A stretch of 64,000 nucleotides of DNA from an uncultured bacterium (GCA_937895515.1 CALAYS010000077.1:1-64000); one strand, 5' to 3'. Counted from the first letter of the stretch, positions 8,095 to 17,364 are shown. Notes: a model not told the origin generated them from the sequence alone. Made by a program: numbers and translations.

Positions 8095-11000
8095 CAAATT
8101 TTGAATTTACAGCAGTACAATTGGTATTCATATGCAATGTCGCTGGAATTACAACAAATATAGGTTTTGAAAGTTCAACAACAATTGATGTAGATACAAT
8201 GTCGTCATCAGAACTACTTATACTCGCAAGAGGTGTAGTATATGGATTACTAACATGCTCAGATGAAGTAGGATTTACTGAACATTATACTGGTATACTT
8301 GGTGATATTTCATCTGGTGGCACTGGCGGAACTGTATCTCCAGAACAGATACAAGATACTGTTGCCGAGATGTTTGAAGATGGAATTCTTATAACATCTA
8401 CTTACGATGATGTGGCAGGCAAAATACAGCTGACTCCAGTGCCAGGAGTTTTTATAAAAGAGTTTGTAGATAATACATACAGCGCAGTATCTATTGATGG
8501 TGGACTAATAACGCCAACAGGAGGAGTGAATTTTAGTCTAGCCGAAGGCTCTGGATATGCAAGAAATACAGCATTAGATGAGATTGTTTTTGTCGAATGG
8601 AGCGCAGGCAATGGAGCATGTCTATACAACGGAAATAACTTTATTGGAATTAATTATCTTGGCGCAATAGTGATTTCAAATTCACAACTGGGGCCCGAAC
8701 ATATAGCTCTCGGATATATAAATACCGCATTTTCAAATACTACCGTTACTGGCTATAGCAATATACATTTAGATGGCAAAGATGGGCTATTCTGGATTAA
8801 TCAATGGGTGAGAAATGCCGTAGGTGCCAATATTGAGTTTGGATGCAATATATCAATGCTACCGTCTCCAAATGAGTTAAGTGCAGTCCTCGGTAGTGGT
8901 AAAGTGTGGGCGCAGTTTAGCGAAATTAATGTATTGGATAATTACAATTTTACAAAGATTTACGGGACAGCTGTTGGATTTATTCCAAACACACTTAACC
9001 CAAATGTTATTGATGTTAATTATATTAATGACAGAAATCAGGCCCCTGGGTCTGCGCTACTTGCAATGACTCCTGGATATTTCAAGAAAGACCTATTTTT
9101 CATGAATTCCGAAGGATCACTTTACTATTTGTATGCAACATCAGAATGGCCAACTCTCGAAGAAGCTATATCGGCTCCATTGCCAGATGCACCATCGGCA
9201 ATTAAAGCGCAGATAATAAGACTCGCAGGGGTGGTAGTTCAGCAAGGAGCCACTACGGTATCTGACCTGATTGATATTAGGCCAATGTTTTCGAAGATAT
9301 TCGAAACTGGTACTTCTGCAATCCCATCAACAGCTGTTAGTCATAACGATTTGCTTGATCTTGGTGTTGATAGCCATGGGCAATACCACACAGATGCAAG
9401 AGGTGATGCCAGATATAATACAAAATCTGAAATAACATCATTCTTGTCTGGAAAATCAGATACTGGACACGGACACACAAATGCTACAACCATAGCAGAC
9501 GGATTCATGTCTTCTGCTGACAAAACAAAACTAGATGGAATTGCTACAAGTGCAACAGCAAATCAAGCAGACGCTTATTTACTTAGCAGATCAAACCATA
9601 CAGGAACTCAAAGTGCAGCAACAATCACTGGACTTACTTCTGCTTCGGTTGGTCTTGGAAATGTGGATAATACATCAGATGCCAATAAACCAATTAGCAC
9701 TGCTACTCAGACAGCATTAAACGGCAAATCGGACAATGGACATGCTCATGCGATAGCAGACGTAACAGGTCTACAGACAGCACTAAATAGCAAAGAAGCA
9801 ACTGTAACCGCAGGAACAACTGCTCAATACTATCGTGGAGACAAGTCGTGGCAGACCCTAGATGGAACTGCTGTTGGACTTGGAGCTGTTGTTAATGCCG
9901 ATACTACAACAACCGCAAATATAACCGATTCTACAAACAAAAGATTTGTTTCAGACGCACAATTAACAGTAGTAGGAAATACAAGCAATACTAATACCGG
10001 CGATGAAACACAAGCTACAATTAAAACAAAGCTTGGTGCAGCCACTACATTAGTTGATGGATATTTGACAAGTATAAATTTCAACACATTCAATAATAAA
10101 GAACCAGCATTAGCAGTAGGAACTACGGCACAATACTATCGCGGAGATAAATCCTGGCAAACTCTAAATAAGGCATCTGTTGGCTTAACAAATGCTGATG
10201 ATACTAGCGATGCCAATAAGCCTATATCTACAGCCACACAGACTGCTTTAAATGGCAAGGAAGGCACGATAACACCTGGAACCACAGCTCAGTATTACCG
10301 TGGTGACAAGTCGTGGCAAACGCTTAATAGCGCCGCTGTAGGGCTGGGAAATGCTGACAATACAAGTGATGTTAATAAGCCAGTATCTACTGCTACACAA
10401 GCTGCTCTGGATGGAAAAGAAGCAACCATAACTGCCGGAACAACAGGACAGTATTGGAGGGGTGATAAGTCTTGGCAAACTCTTAATTCAGCAGCGGTTG
10501 GTCTTGGAAATGCAGATAATACCAGTGATGTTAACAAGCCTATTTCAATAGCAACTCAAACAGCACTTAATCTTAAGATTGATACAGTTGCAAATGCTGG
10601 TGGCGGAGCGGGTATTCTAAAGGATGTAACAGGAACAACATTAAATCTAAAAACTATTGTTGGTGATGGATCAGTTGAGATAACAACTGGAACTGATTTA
10701 ATATCATTGTCATCAAGACATGCCAAGCATCCACAAAACCCTTACATAACGCAATTTGATGATTTTGCAATCGCTCAAACTGCATTTTTTTTACAAACAA
10801 ATGCTGCAGGTGCGGGTTCTGGCGTTACTCAAAATGGCCAGCCAGTATTTGGTGGAGCTGACAAGAGATTTGGAATTAAAACATGCAACACAGGAACCAC
10901 AACAACTGGATATGCTGGATTGTATGGCATAAATACATTTTTTAACTTTGGTAACCTAACAGATGGAGATTATGTTGAATTTTCTACATCGCTAAGAGTC

Positions 11001-11426
11001 CCAGTGCTAAGTGATGCAACAAATAGATATACTATATACTTTGGATTTACTGATCAAACAACCAGCACAGAAGCAGTAGATGGTGCATATTTCAAATATT
11101 CAGACAACCTATCTGGTGGAGCTATACAGTATGTAACATCTAACAACTCAACTAGAACTGCTACATCAACAGGCGTAACACTTGTTGCTGACACAGATTA
11201 TACGTTAAGAGTTAGGGTATCAAATATTAGAGGAACTATATCTGCTGCATTCTATATAGATGGAGTGGAAATAGCTGCTGGAGTTACAACCAATCTTCCA
11301 ATAACATCTTTAAGAACAACATCTGTTGGCATGTACATAGGCAAATCGGCAGGGAATACCAATAGAGCTATGGAAGTTGACTGGGTGTATTTTGAATACA
11401 AAACATCACGTAATATAACACTTTAA
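8091..11426 (+). CDS. Long tail fibre protein with tandem repeats and lectin-like C-terminus
   Basis: 1111 aa. After a unique N-terminal ~400 residues come classical phage-fibre shaft segments: DSHGQYHTDARGDARYNTKS, SADKTKLDGI, HTGTQSAATI, and four degenerate repeats built around AQYYRGDKSWQTL followed by VGLGNADNTSDANKPIST. HGHTN and HAHAI suggest metal-binding fibre elements. The last ~220 residues (FDDFAIAQTAFFLQTN to YFEYKTS) look like a concanavalin/LamG-type beta sandwich, a plausible sugar-binding tip. Role: host recognition. Confidence 0.82.
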   Translation: MTNFEFTAVQLVFICNVAGITTNIGFESSTTIDVDTMSSSELLILARGVVYGLLTCSDEVGFTEHYTGILGDISSGGTGGTVSPEQIQDTVAEMFEDGILITSTYDDVAGKIQLTPVPGVFIKEFVDNTYSAVSIDGGLITPTGGVNFSLAEGSGYARNTALDEIVFVEWSAGNGACLYNGNNFIGINYLGAIVISNSQLGPEHIALGYINTAFSNTTVTGYSNIHLDGKDGLFWINQWVRNAVGANIEFGCNISMLPSPNELSAVLGSGKVWAQFSEINVLDNYNFTKIYGTAVGFIPNTLNPNVIDVNYINDRNQAPGSALLAMTPGYFKKDLFFMNSEGSLYYLYATSEWPTLEEAISAPLPDAPSAIKAQIIRLAGVVVQQGATTVSDLIDIRPMFSKIFETGTSAIPSTAVSHNDLLDLGVDSHGQYHTDARGDARYNTKSEITSFLSGKSDTGHGHTNATTIADGFMSSADKTKLDGIATSATANQADAYLLSRSNHTGTQSAATITGLTSASVGLGNVDNTSDANKPISTATQTALNGKSDNGHAHAIADVTGLQTALNSKEATVTAGTTAQYYRGDKSWQTLDGTAVGLGAVVNADTTTTANITDSTNKRFVSDAQLTVVGNTSNTNTGDETQATIKTKLGAATTLVDGYLTSINFNTFNNKEPALAVGTTAQYYRGDKSWQTLNKASVGLTNADDTSDANKPISTATQTALNGKEGTITPGTTAQYYRGDKSWQTLNSAAVGLGNADNTSDVNKPVSTATQAALDGKEATITAGTTGQYWRGDKSWQTLNSAAVGLGNADNTSDVNKPISIATQTALNLKIDTVANAGGGAGILKDVTGTTLNLKTIVGDGSVEITTGTDLISLSSRHAKHPQNPYITQFDDFAIAQTAFFLQTNAAGAGSGVTQNGQPVFGGADKRFGIKTCNTGTTTTGYAGLYGINTFFNFGNLTDGDYVEFSTSLRVPVLSDATNRYTIYFGFTDQTTSTEAVDGAYFKYSDNLSGGAIQYVTSNNSTRTATSTGVTLVADTDYTLRVRVSNIRGTISAAFYIDGVEIAAGVTTNLPITSLRTTSVGMYIGKSAGNTNRAMEVDWVYFEYKTSRNITL
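9640..10580 (+). repeat. Degenerate in-frame fibre repeats (~53 codons)
   Basis: Four copies of a unit encoding ..TAQYYRGDKSWQTL..VGLGN.DNTSD.NKP.STATQTAL.GKE begin near 9811, 10121, 10279 and 10438; an extra GLGN...STATQTAL block precedes them. The last two are adjacent at 159-bp spacing. Codons differ between copies while residues are kept, so the duplication is old and maintained. Confidence 0.85.
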
Positions 11427-11437
11427 GGAAATAGTAA

Positions 11438-12265
11438 ATGATTGACATCCTTCTCTATCAATACACAGAAAATCCACAAAATCTTCCAGATGATTGGCCA
11501 GCAGAAGTGAGAGGATCTGTAGAATCAGATCCTCTTGATCCAAACTGGATAAGAATGACAGATGAAAATTATCTGTCGTACATAAGTGATTCCATAAGAG
11601 TCGCTGCACTCAATGCAAGATTGGTGGAAATAGAACAAGAAAATACCTTAAAAATATCTTCTATTGTTGACTCAAGATTCGCAGAACTTCCTACATCAAA
11701 AATAGACTTCAGAAGACATCTTCAGGACGGAGTATACCTTAACAAAAGAGTTACAATGTCAAAAAATGGAAGACCAGTTGACTGCATATATCATTATAAC
11801 GGAACAGATTATGCGAAAGTAAGATTTGAATTTACAACAAATTCATTTAATCTTTTAACAAACAAAAAGACATATCTTGGTTACCACAACGCACTTGGAA
11901 CAATAACACAAGAGTATTTACTTACAGATGAGTCAAATAATTTATCTGAACTATATGGTCTACAAAAGGCTGTTACTGAAAGATATAAAGCAAGACAATA
12001 CATCTTTGATGAAATCAAATCATTTGTTAACGCAGTAATATTGCAAGTATATACAGCAACAGGAAGAACGTACCAAGAAGTTCTAACAGATGGTTCTGTA
12101 TTCTGGAAGGAATATTCATCTACAATAGATTCATGGTGCCACATTGGTGACTCACAGATTATAATTAATAAAATTACAGCGGATGCCACAACAGCATTCC
12201 TTGATATTGAATTTACTCCTGGAGTGACACTGAGAGCATGGATTATTGATCGACTGACATATTGA
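11438..12265 (+). CDS. Last gene of the fibre block, possible fibre accessory protein
   Basis: 275 aa. The N-terminal ~110 residues contain a short predicted helix (IRVAALNARLVEIEQENTL), and the rest is mixed alpha/beta without a recognised motif. It directly follows the long fibre gene and precedes a strong terminator, so it closes this transcription unit. Fibre-assembly chaperones and minor fibre parts are common there; that is inference only. A perfect 9-bp hairpin lies 73 nt inside the gene. Confidence 0.65.
   Translation: MIDILLYQYTENPQNLPDDWPAEVRGSVESDPLDPNWIRMTDENYLSYISDSIRVAALNARLVEIEQENTLKISSIVDSRFAELPTSKIDFRRHLQDGVYLNKRVTMSKNGRPVDCIYHYNGTDYAKVRFEFTTNSFNLLTNKKTYLGYHNALGTITQEYLLTDESNNLSELYGLQKAVTERYKARQYIFDEIKSFVNAVILQVYTATGRTYQEVLTDGSVFWKEYSSTIDSWCHIGDSQIIINKITADATTAFLDIEFTPGVTLRAWIIDRLTY
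11511..11534 (+). other. Perfect 9-bp intragenic hairpin
   Basis: GAGGATCTG (11511-11519) and CAGATCCTC (11526-11534) pair perfectly around a 6-nt loop, near the start of the fibre-accessory gene. No T-run follows, so RNA stability or translation effects are more likely than termination. Confidence 0.5.
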
Positions 12266-12276
12266 TACGTAAAAAC

Positions 12277-12303
12277 AAAGCGGCTTTCGGGCCGCTTTTA
12301 TTT
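12277..12303. terminator. Bidirectional intrinsic terminator
   Basis: AAAGCGGC (12277-12284) pairs with GCCGCTTT (12291-12298) around TTTCGG. T-rich tracts follow on both strands (TTTTATTTT rightward, TTTGTTTTT leftward). It sits exactly between convergent genes: the end of the fibre block and the minus-strand lipase. Confidence 0.9.
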
Positions 12304-12306
12304 TGG

Positions 12307-12963
12307 TTAAAATTTAGATGTATTTATAAAGCTAATGCACATATCTGCAATCTTTGGACTCCATAGCATATTAACATGGTCTACATGTATGCATGCATAG
12401 TCAGTTATATTAGACATCCCATTCTCATGAATACCCACAACACCATCATGTATCCCCCTGCTTCCTAAAAACATTTTTCCTAATATAATCAATGGATTCC
12501 AGGAAGACTTATATTTATTTCCTGCAATTACTCCAATTTTGCAATACGATTTTATAGAATAATCCATTTTATTAGATTTAGTTGATAATTCATGTACAAT
12601 TGGGAACACTTTAGATATTAAAGGAATTTTAGCTAAAATTTTATTAGCAAGCAGGGCACCACGGTGAGGAGAGCCAAGTGTTATTATTTGTGATACTTTA
12701 CAACGCAATTGGTCTGATGACGCTAATTTTGCTGCTATTATGCCTCCAAGAGAATGGCCAATTATGCAGACTTCATCAGAATAGGAAAAAGACAAATTAA
12801 ATCTATCTTCTAAATGTGATACTATTTGATCTATATTTGAAGTTATAGAATAATAAGAAAAATCATGTGTGCTATGATTAGTATGTATATCAATATAGGC
12901 CTTTAAGAACCTCATTGTTATGCCATGGCTACCTAGTCCATGCAAAAGTATAATGTGTTGCAT
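12307..12963 (-). CDS. Alpha/beta-hydrolase, lipase/PGAP1-like
   Basis: I start this gene at the ATG at 12963 (218 aa), because it has an excellent Shine-Dalgarno (GGAGG, 5 nt away), whereas the longer frame to 12999 needs GTG without an SD. Motifs: oxyanion-loop LLHGLGSHG (6-14), nucleophile elbow GHSLGG with Ser71, LGSPHRG (96-102), Asp173 in HDGVVG and His196 in DHVNML, a full catalytic triad. It should hydrolyse an ester, perhaps a lipid. It is the only intact minus-strand gene inside the late region, with its own control region and terminator, suggesting independent expression and possible acquisition. Confidence 0.85.
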   Translation of the reverse strand: MQHIILLHGLGSHGITMRFLKAYIDIHTNHSTHDFSYYSITSNIDQIVSHLEDRFNLSFSYSDEVCIIGHSLGGIIAAKLASSDQLRCKVSQIITLGSPHRGALLANKILAKIPLISKVFPIVHELSTKSNKMDYSIKSYCKIGVIAGNKYKSSWNPLIILGKMFLGSRGIHDGVVGIHENGMSNITDYACIHVDHVNMLWSPKIADMCISFINTSKF

Positions 12964-12980
12964 AATATCCTCCGATATGG

Positions 12981-13010
12981 TTGTGTTATGGTTTAACACA
13001 AGAATACAAT
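12981..13010. promoter_or_regulatory. Inverted repeat and promoter candidate between divergent genes
   Basis: TTGTGTTA (12981-12988) and TAACACAA (12994-13001) form a perfect 8-bp inverted repeat with a 5-bp spacer, in the 78-bp gap between the lipase gene and the packaging operon. A rightward promoter candidate overlaps it: TTGTGT (12981-12986), 18-bp spacer, TACAAT (13005-13010, 5/6). An operator that controls one or both directions fits; in the lipase transcript it could also be a leader hairpin. Confidence 0.45.
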
Positions 13011-13041
13011 AAATTTATATAAATACAATATGGTGAAAAAA

Positions 13042-13887
13042 ATGGAAATGAATAAAAGCGTTAAGGATATTTTTGCAAAAGCAAACGCTATCAGAGAAAA
13101 AGCAAAACTAGAAGAGCCAAAAAAGATAGCTGCAGAGCAAGTCGAAATGCCTACGCAAACTAATGCTGTAGCAAGACATGTTGGAGTCACTGGCATACAC
13201 ATACGTAATGATGGAACAATAACAAAGAATGATTATTTAAAGAAATTAGAATTAGATCCATCAATGTATTCCAATATGAATTTTACAGAAGAAGAAGTTA
13301 TGGCATTAACATATGCCATAAAAAGACAATCGTCTGGAATAAATTCTGCAGTACCAATAAGGTGCAGTGGAGATATGTGCCCCTTCAAAGCAAGTTGTGC
13401 CTATATGGCAATAGGAAAACCACCATTGGCTAAGCCGTGTCTTGTAGAATCACAACTAATACATTATTGGACAGAACAATATATAGACGAATTTAATGTA
13501 GATCCGTCAAACATAACAGAGCTTCATATGGTTTCTGAACTAGCAGAATTCAATATATATGAAATGAGAGTTACAAAATATCTAGCAGAAAATCATCCAA
13601 CACTATTACAAGATGTAGTTGTAGGTGTAGATGCAAGTGGTAATGTAATAGAAAATCAAGACATCTCGAAAGCATTTGAGTTAAAAGACAGGATAAAGAA
13701 GAACAGAATGAAAGTTCTAGAAGCTCTAATGGCAACTAGAAAAGAGAAAATGAAAGTTGTATCGGAAGTTGTTGGTGGTGGAAATACAATGACAAAACTA
13801 TCTGAACTCAAATCTAAAATATCGGAATTGTCATCACAAATGAAAACAATGAAAGCCGTAGATGCTGACTTTAGAGAAATAAAATGA
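13042..13887 (+). CDS. Four-Cys protein upstream of packaging genes
   Basis: The frame is open from 13030, but GGTGA at 13032-13036 places translation at the ATG at 13042 or 13048; I use 13042 (281 aa). A central cluster C108-x4-C113-x5-C119-x13-C133 (RCSGDMCPFKASC ... KPC) could bind zinc or an iron-sulphur cluster. The C-terminal ~70 residues form a charged helix (KLSELKSKISELSSQMKTM). It opens an operon of ATGA-overlapping genes leading to terL, so a packaging role such as a small-terminase-like partner is possible, but I do not recognise a terminase small subunit fold. Confidence 0.6.
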   Translation: MEMNKSVKDIFAKANAIREKAKLEEPKKIAAEQVEMPTQTNAVARHVGVTGIHIRNDGTITKNDYLKKLELDPSMYSNMNFTEEEVMALTYAIKRQSSGINSAVPIRCSGDMCPFKASCAYMAIGKPPLAKPCLVESQLIHYWTEQYIDEFNVDPSNITELHMVSELAEFNIYEMRVTKYLAENHPTLLQDVVVGVDASGNVIENQDISKAFELKDRIKKNRMKVLEALMATRKEKMKVVSEVVGGGNTMTKLSELKSKISELSSQMKTMKAVDADFREIK

Positions 13888-14339
13888 AAAAGAAAAGCGA
13901 TACTCATGTCTACTATAATAAAAGAAGAAGAGGTAGCACTGTGGGAAAATATAAAACTGGAAACTTTATTTCTGAAAAGAATAACAGCACATTCGTTTAT
14001 AGATCAGCATATGAGTACGCTTATTTACTAAAGCTAGAAGCAGATGTGAGTGTTGTTAATTACATTGTTGAGCCATTCAACATAGCCTATTTTGACGGGA
14101 AAAGAAAAAGATCTTATAAGCCAGATATAGTTGTATTAAGAGTAAATGGTTCAATAGAGGTTATAGAAATAAAACCAAAGGCAATGCTTATGAATGAGAT
14201 CGTTCAAAGAAAAGCTGCTGCTGCACGATCATTTATAAAAAGAAATTTTAAAAATGCAACGGTTGAATACAAATTCATCACAGAAGAAGATATATTTTCA
14301 AATTCAAAAGAATATACAGAGATTCTTAAATTACTATGA
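13884..14339 (+). CDS. Head-completion nuclease, T4 gp4-like (TnsA/PD-(D/E)XK fold)
   Basis: 151 aa, overlapping both neighbours by 4 nt. The order GKYKTGNF, FVYRSAYE (Glu44), YIVEPFNIAYFDGK, SYKPDIVV (Asp81) and IEVIEIKPK (Glu95, Lys97) matches the T4 gp4 head-completion family, which belongs to the TnsA-like PD-(D/E)XK nucleases. In T4, gp4 acts on the packaged DNA end and stabilises filled heads. Location in the packaging operon supports this. All presumed catalytic residues are present. Confidence 0.72.
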   Translation: MKKKSDTHVYYNKRRRGSTVGKYKTGNFISEKNNSTFVYRSAYEYAYLLKLEADVSVVNYIVEPFNIAYFDGKRKRSYKPDIVVLRVNGSIEVIEIKPKAMLMNEIVQRKAAAARSFIKRNFKNATVEYKFITEEDIFSNSKEYTEILKLL

Positions 14340-16648
14340 TAAATAAAAAATCTACAATTGACTACTCAGAACATCCGTTAACAAAAAACTTTTTAAATAA
14401 TATAATGAGCCAAGGAGGAGAGGCAGCAGGTGTATATACCTTAAAAAATGATGAAAAAAGAGTAGTGCGAGTGGTGCATGCGCTAAATACAGAAATGGCA
14501 GAGGGTGGTATTTACGATCTATTGGTTGATATAGGAAAGAATGAACACTGGCCTAGTCGGGCACTAAAAACAGAAAGTATAGAAGTAGTACATGGTAATT
14601 TTTCAGAAGATCTAAAAGCAGCACAGTTACAGGTACAACAAAGAGGATATGGAAGTCATGATTTAGCAGACTTTAAACTTGCCAGCAAAGAACAAGTTGG
14701 TCAATTGATTAAAGATATATCTACACTGGACAGACTAGGCATAAACTTCGACGCTAAGCCTAGAAATATTTTATTTGATAAAGAGATAGGTTTTCAACTG
14801 CTGGATTTAATACCAAAAACATTATATGCAAATGCACAAGAGGCAATGGAGAGAAATTCAGCCAAAGATGCTAATCATATTAAAAGAATTTTTGGAATAG
14901 CACAAAGACTACTTGGTAATACATTTAGCAATAAAGAACTACAGGAGGCTGTAAAATCAATCAATTCAAACAAGCCTATTATTAGTTCTTCAATGCCTGT
15001 CGCTTCTGTCGTGCAACCTACGATGACTGCCACTGCAGTGCCAGTTGCCCCTACATCTACACAAACACAAGCACCAACAAATAGTACAAAACCATTAAAA
15101 GATAGGATACTATCCTTTGATATAGAAACATCATCACTAGATCCTGGCAATGGTTTTATATGGCAGACTGGTTTTGCAAGCTATGACAACAATGGAAATC
15201 TAACTTCTAGTGGAGAATATTTTGCACCATCGGATAATGCATCTGTATCAGACTTACAAGATAGACTTACAACTTCGGAATTTGGTAAAAAACAACATGA
15301 AGCTGGAAGATTTAACGAATACTTGGCAAGTCAAAAAAGACAACAGGGAGATGTAACAAAGTCATTACTTAATGCAATGTCAGGAGACAAGGATGTATTG
15401 TTAATCCAGAATTCAAACTTTGAAAGAAGATGGATAGAGAGCCATGCATTCTCAGGAACAGCAGAAGCTGGAGATGTAGCTGCACTGTCAGACAAGTCTG
15501 CATACAGCTATTTTAAAAGAGGAACACAAACAAAAGTTGGATCTCTTTATCCTTCACCAGAAATACTTGGTTTAAGAAATGAAGCATCTGCAAAATACTA
15601 CAAGTTCTTACAAACTGGAGACGCAGCACTATTTGACGAGGCAGCAAAACTACACTCAGATATTATGGCTAGATATGCAACTGAATTACTTGATACAACA
15701 AGTGGTAAATACAAAGTTGTAGACCTAATGGATATAACAAAATCTGTATTTGCAAAGGCAGCAGAAGAAGGATTAATAGACAAAAGACATGTAACGATAG
15801 GAACATCACAAGAGTTTCTTGCAAGAATGTTTAATCTGGGCGAAGAAACCCACCTTGCACCAGGAGATTCTAAACAAGCGATGTCGATATTTGTCGATAA
15901 TTTAATGCCACTATATAAAGATTTAACAAGTGGAAATGTATCAGACAATACCAAGAGAATATTTAAACAGATAAGTGATGCACAACCAACAGAAGCTACG
16001 CATCAATATATGCGCTCTTTAACAAGAGCGTTTGACGAAGCACAATCCCAAGCAGGATATAGACAATCAATACCAATTGGCAATAGCAAGATAGAGAAAT
16101 TAGAATTTATAGATAATAGAACAGGAAGTATTGTTAAGTCGTCAAGAGAATTTCAGACAGGAAGGCGCTATCTAAAGGCAGAAGATTCAGCAGCAATAAT
16201 AGAAGACGTTAGTTCAAGATATAGAAATATACCAACAGCAGGATTCTCCGCTGAACAAGTTGAACAAGAAGTTGAAAGGTTGCCAACGCCAATACATAAG
16301 CGTGAATTTGTAGAGACACTGTCCAGAGAGGTGCGTGAAAATAAAGATAAATTGCCAAATCTAAGAGATGCTGATATAAATGCTGGTTCGTTAAAAAAAT
16401 GGTTTAAAAACAATAGGGGGAAAAGCATAGCACTTGGACTTGCTGCACTAGGAGCCATAGCAATAGCTGACTCAGATAATGGATCAGCAGAAGAAATTAA
16501 AACAACAAAAGCAGCAAAAAGACAAATGACACAATCAATTGATAATAGCTTAAGAATATATTCAAAGCCAAAAATATCAATAGATCCAGATCACGGTTCT
16601 GGTTTTGCAGACTGGAATGAAAGAACAAGACATCATGAATATTTTTAA
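14336..16648 (+). CDS. Kinase-like / DEDDh exonuclease fusion with C-terminal membrane anchor
   Basis: 770 aa. Residues ~25-165 resemble a protein-kinase fold: the loop GINFDAKPRNILFD (135-148) matches the catalytic loop D-x-K-P-x-N (Asp139, Lys141, Asn144), and FQLLDL places Asp157 at the DFG aspartate; the beta-3 Lys and the glycine loop are not obvious. A Pro/Thr/Ser linker (~213-253) follows. Residues ~257-525 are a DEDDh exonuclease: FDIET (Asp262, Glu264), QNSNFERRW (Glu363 where Asp is usual), and HLAPGD (His506, Asp511). Residues ~692-712 (SIALGLAALGAIAIAD) are a gly-zipper TM helix before a disordered tail. It is probably a virion or ejected protein. Confidence 0.62.
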   Translation: MINKKSTIDYSEHPLTKNFLNNIMSQGGEAAGVYTLKNDEKRVVRVVHALNTEMAEGGIYDLLVDIGKNEHWPSRALKTESIEVVHGNFSEDLKAAQLQVQQRGYGSHDLADFKLASKEQVGQLIKDISTLDRLGINFDAKPRNILFDKEIGFQLLDLIPKTLYANAQEAMERNSAKDANHIKRIFGIAQRLLGNTFSNKELQEAVKSINSNKPIISSSMPVASVVQPTMTATAVPVAPTSTQTQAPTNSTKPLKDRILSFDIETSSLDPGNGFIWQTGFASYDNNGNLTSSGEYFAPSDNASVSDLQDRLTTSEFGKKQHEAGRFNEYLASQKRQQGDVTKSLLNAMSGDKDVLLIQNSNFERRWIESHAFSGTAEAGDVAALSDKSAYSYFKRGTQTKVGSLYPSPEILGLRNEASAKYYKFLQTGDAALFDEAAKLHSDIMARYATELLDTTSGKYKVVDLMDITKSVFAKAAEEGLIDKRHVTIGTSQEFLARMFNLGEETHLAPGDSKQAMSIFVDNLMPLYKDLTSGNVSDNTKRIFKQISDAQPTEATHQYMRSLTRAFDEAQSQAGYRQSIPIGNSKIEKLEFIDNRTGSIVKSSREFQTGRRYLKAEDSAAIIEDVSSRYRNIPTAGFSAEQVEQEVERLPTPIHKREFVETLSREVRENKDKLPNLRDADINAGSLKKWFKNNRGKSIALGLAALGAIAIADSDNGSAEEIKTTKAAKRQMTQSIDNSLRIYSKPKISIDPDHGSGFADWNERTRHHEYF

Positions 16649-16659
16649 GGGTATGGCAC

Positions 16660-17364
16660 ATGGGACTATTTGATACAGAACAAGCACCAGATAGTGGTGT
16701 TGCCAGAAGAGACTTTTTTCAGAGATGGAGAAAGGCAGGGCCAGAAGAATTAAAAGACTGGAGCACGATGGGAAGATATGGTCAGGCAAAGGCGTCTGAT
16801 CACCTAAAACGTGCCGCACAATTCTTAAAACCTGGGACTGGTGTGTATTGGGAAAATACTATCAACTCTCTTGGATTCGTAACAAAGAATCAAAAAGCCA
16901 GCATGCTAAACAGAACACTAATACCTCTTGGCGGCGCATACATGGCATTATCAAGCACCCTAGATGGACATCCAGAAGATTACTGGGCAACAGCAGCTGG
17001 TTTTACTGCTGGCCTTGGAGCTGCACGTCCAATGGCAGAAATGGGACATGCGATAGGTAAAGCTGCTAGAATGGGAGGGGCATCTAGAATTCTTGGATAT
17101 GGATTAGGTGGAACTGCAGCATTAGCAATTGGTGGAGCCGCATATTTTGCAGTATCAGCAGTTGGACAATCAATGAATGCAAATAACTTTGTGCAAGATG
17201 CTGCACTTACTTTAGGAAAGGGACTTATGAACACTCGTGGACTACAAACAAACAACACAATGACAGCTAGACAAAGAGCGCTAGGTAAGCTTGCAAGATC
17301 TGGATTAAACGACAGAGGAAGTCTTTTGGGCCAGGAATCCATGGTCTTGAGGGGCCTCCTTTGA
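16660..17364 (+). CDS. Gly-zipper virion protein whose 3' end was replaced by a mobile element
   Basis: 234 aa, starting MGLF as does the gene at 895. Residues ~80-180 have two or three Gly/Ala-rich hydrophobic helices (TLIPLGGAYMALS; AAGFTAGLGAARP; GLGGTAALAIGGAAYFAVSAV). The C-terminal part (TARQRALGKLARSGLNDRGS) is basic. It ends ESMVLRGLL-TGA, and the same nine residues end the next gene with different codons. The natural 3' end is therefore the downstream copy, adjacent to terL, and this gene now uses a recoded end brought by the endonuclease element. Likely an internal or ejected virion protein. Confidence 0.72.
   Translation: MGLFDTEQAPDSGVARRDFFQRWRKAGPEELKDWSTMGRYGQAKASDHLKRAAQFLKPGTGVYWENTINSLGFVTKNQKASMLNRTLIPLGGAYMALSSTLDGHPEDYWATAAGFTAGLGAARPMAEMGHAIGKAARMGGASRILGYGLGGTAALAIGGAAYFAVSAVGQSMNANNFVQDAALTLGKGLMNTRGLQTNNTMTARQRALGKLARSGLNDRGSLLGQESMVLRGLL

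Noticed and set aside
9640..10580. Spaced repeats as a possible CRISPR-like array
   Set aside because: They are in frame, degenerate and encode known fibre-shaft motifs; no unique spacers of equal length.
12964..12999. N-terminal extension of the lipase to the GTG at 12999
   Set aside because: No ribosome site for GTG; the GGAGG lies inside the extension and directs the ATG at 12963.
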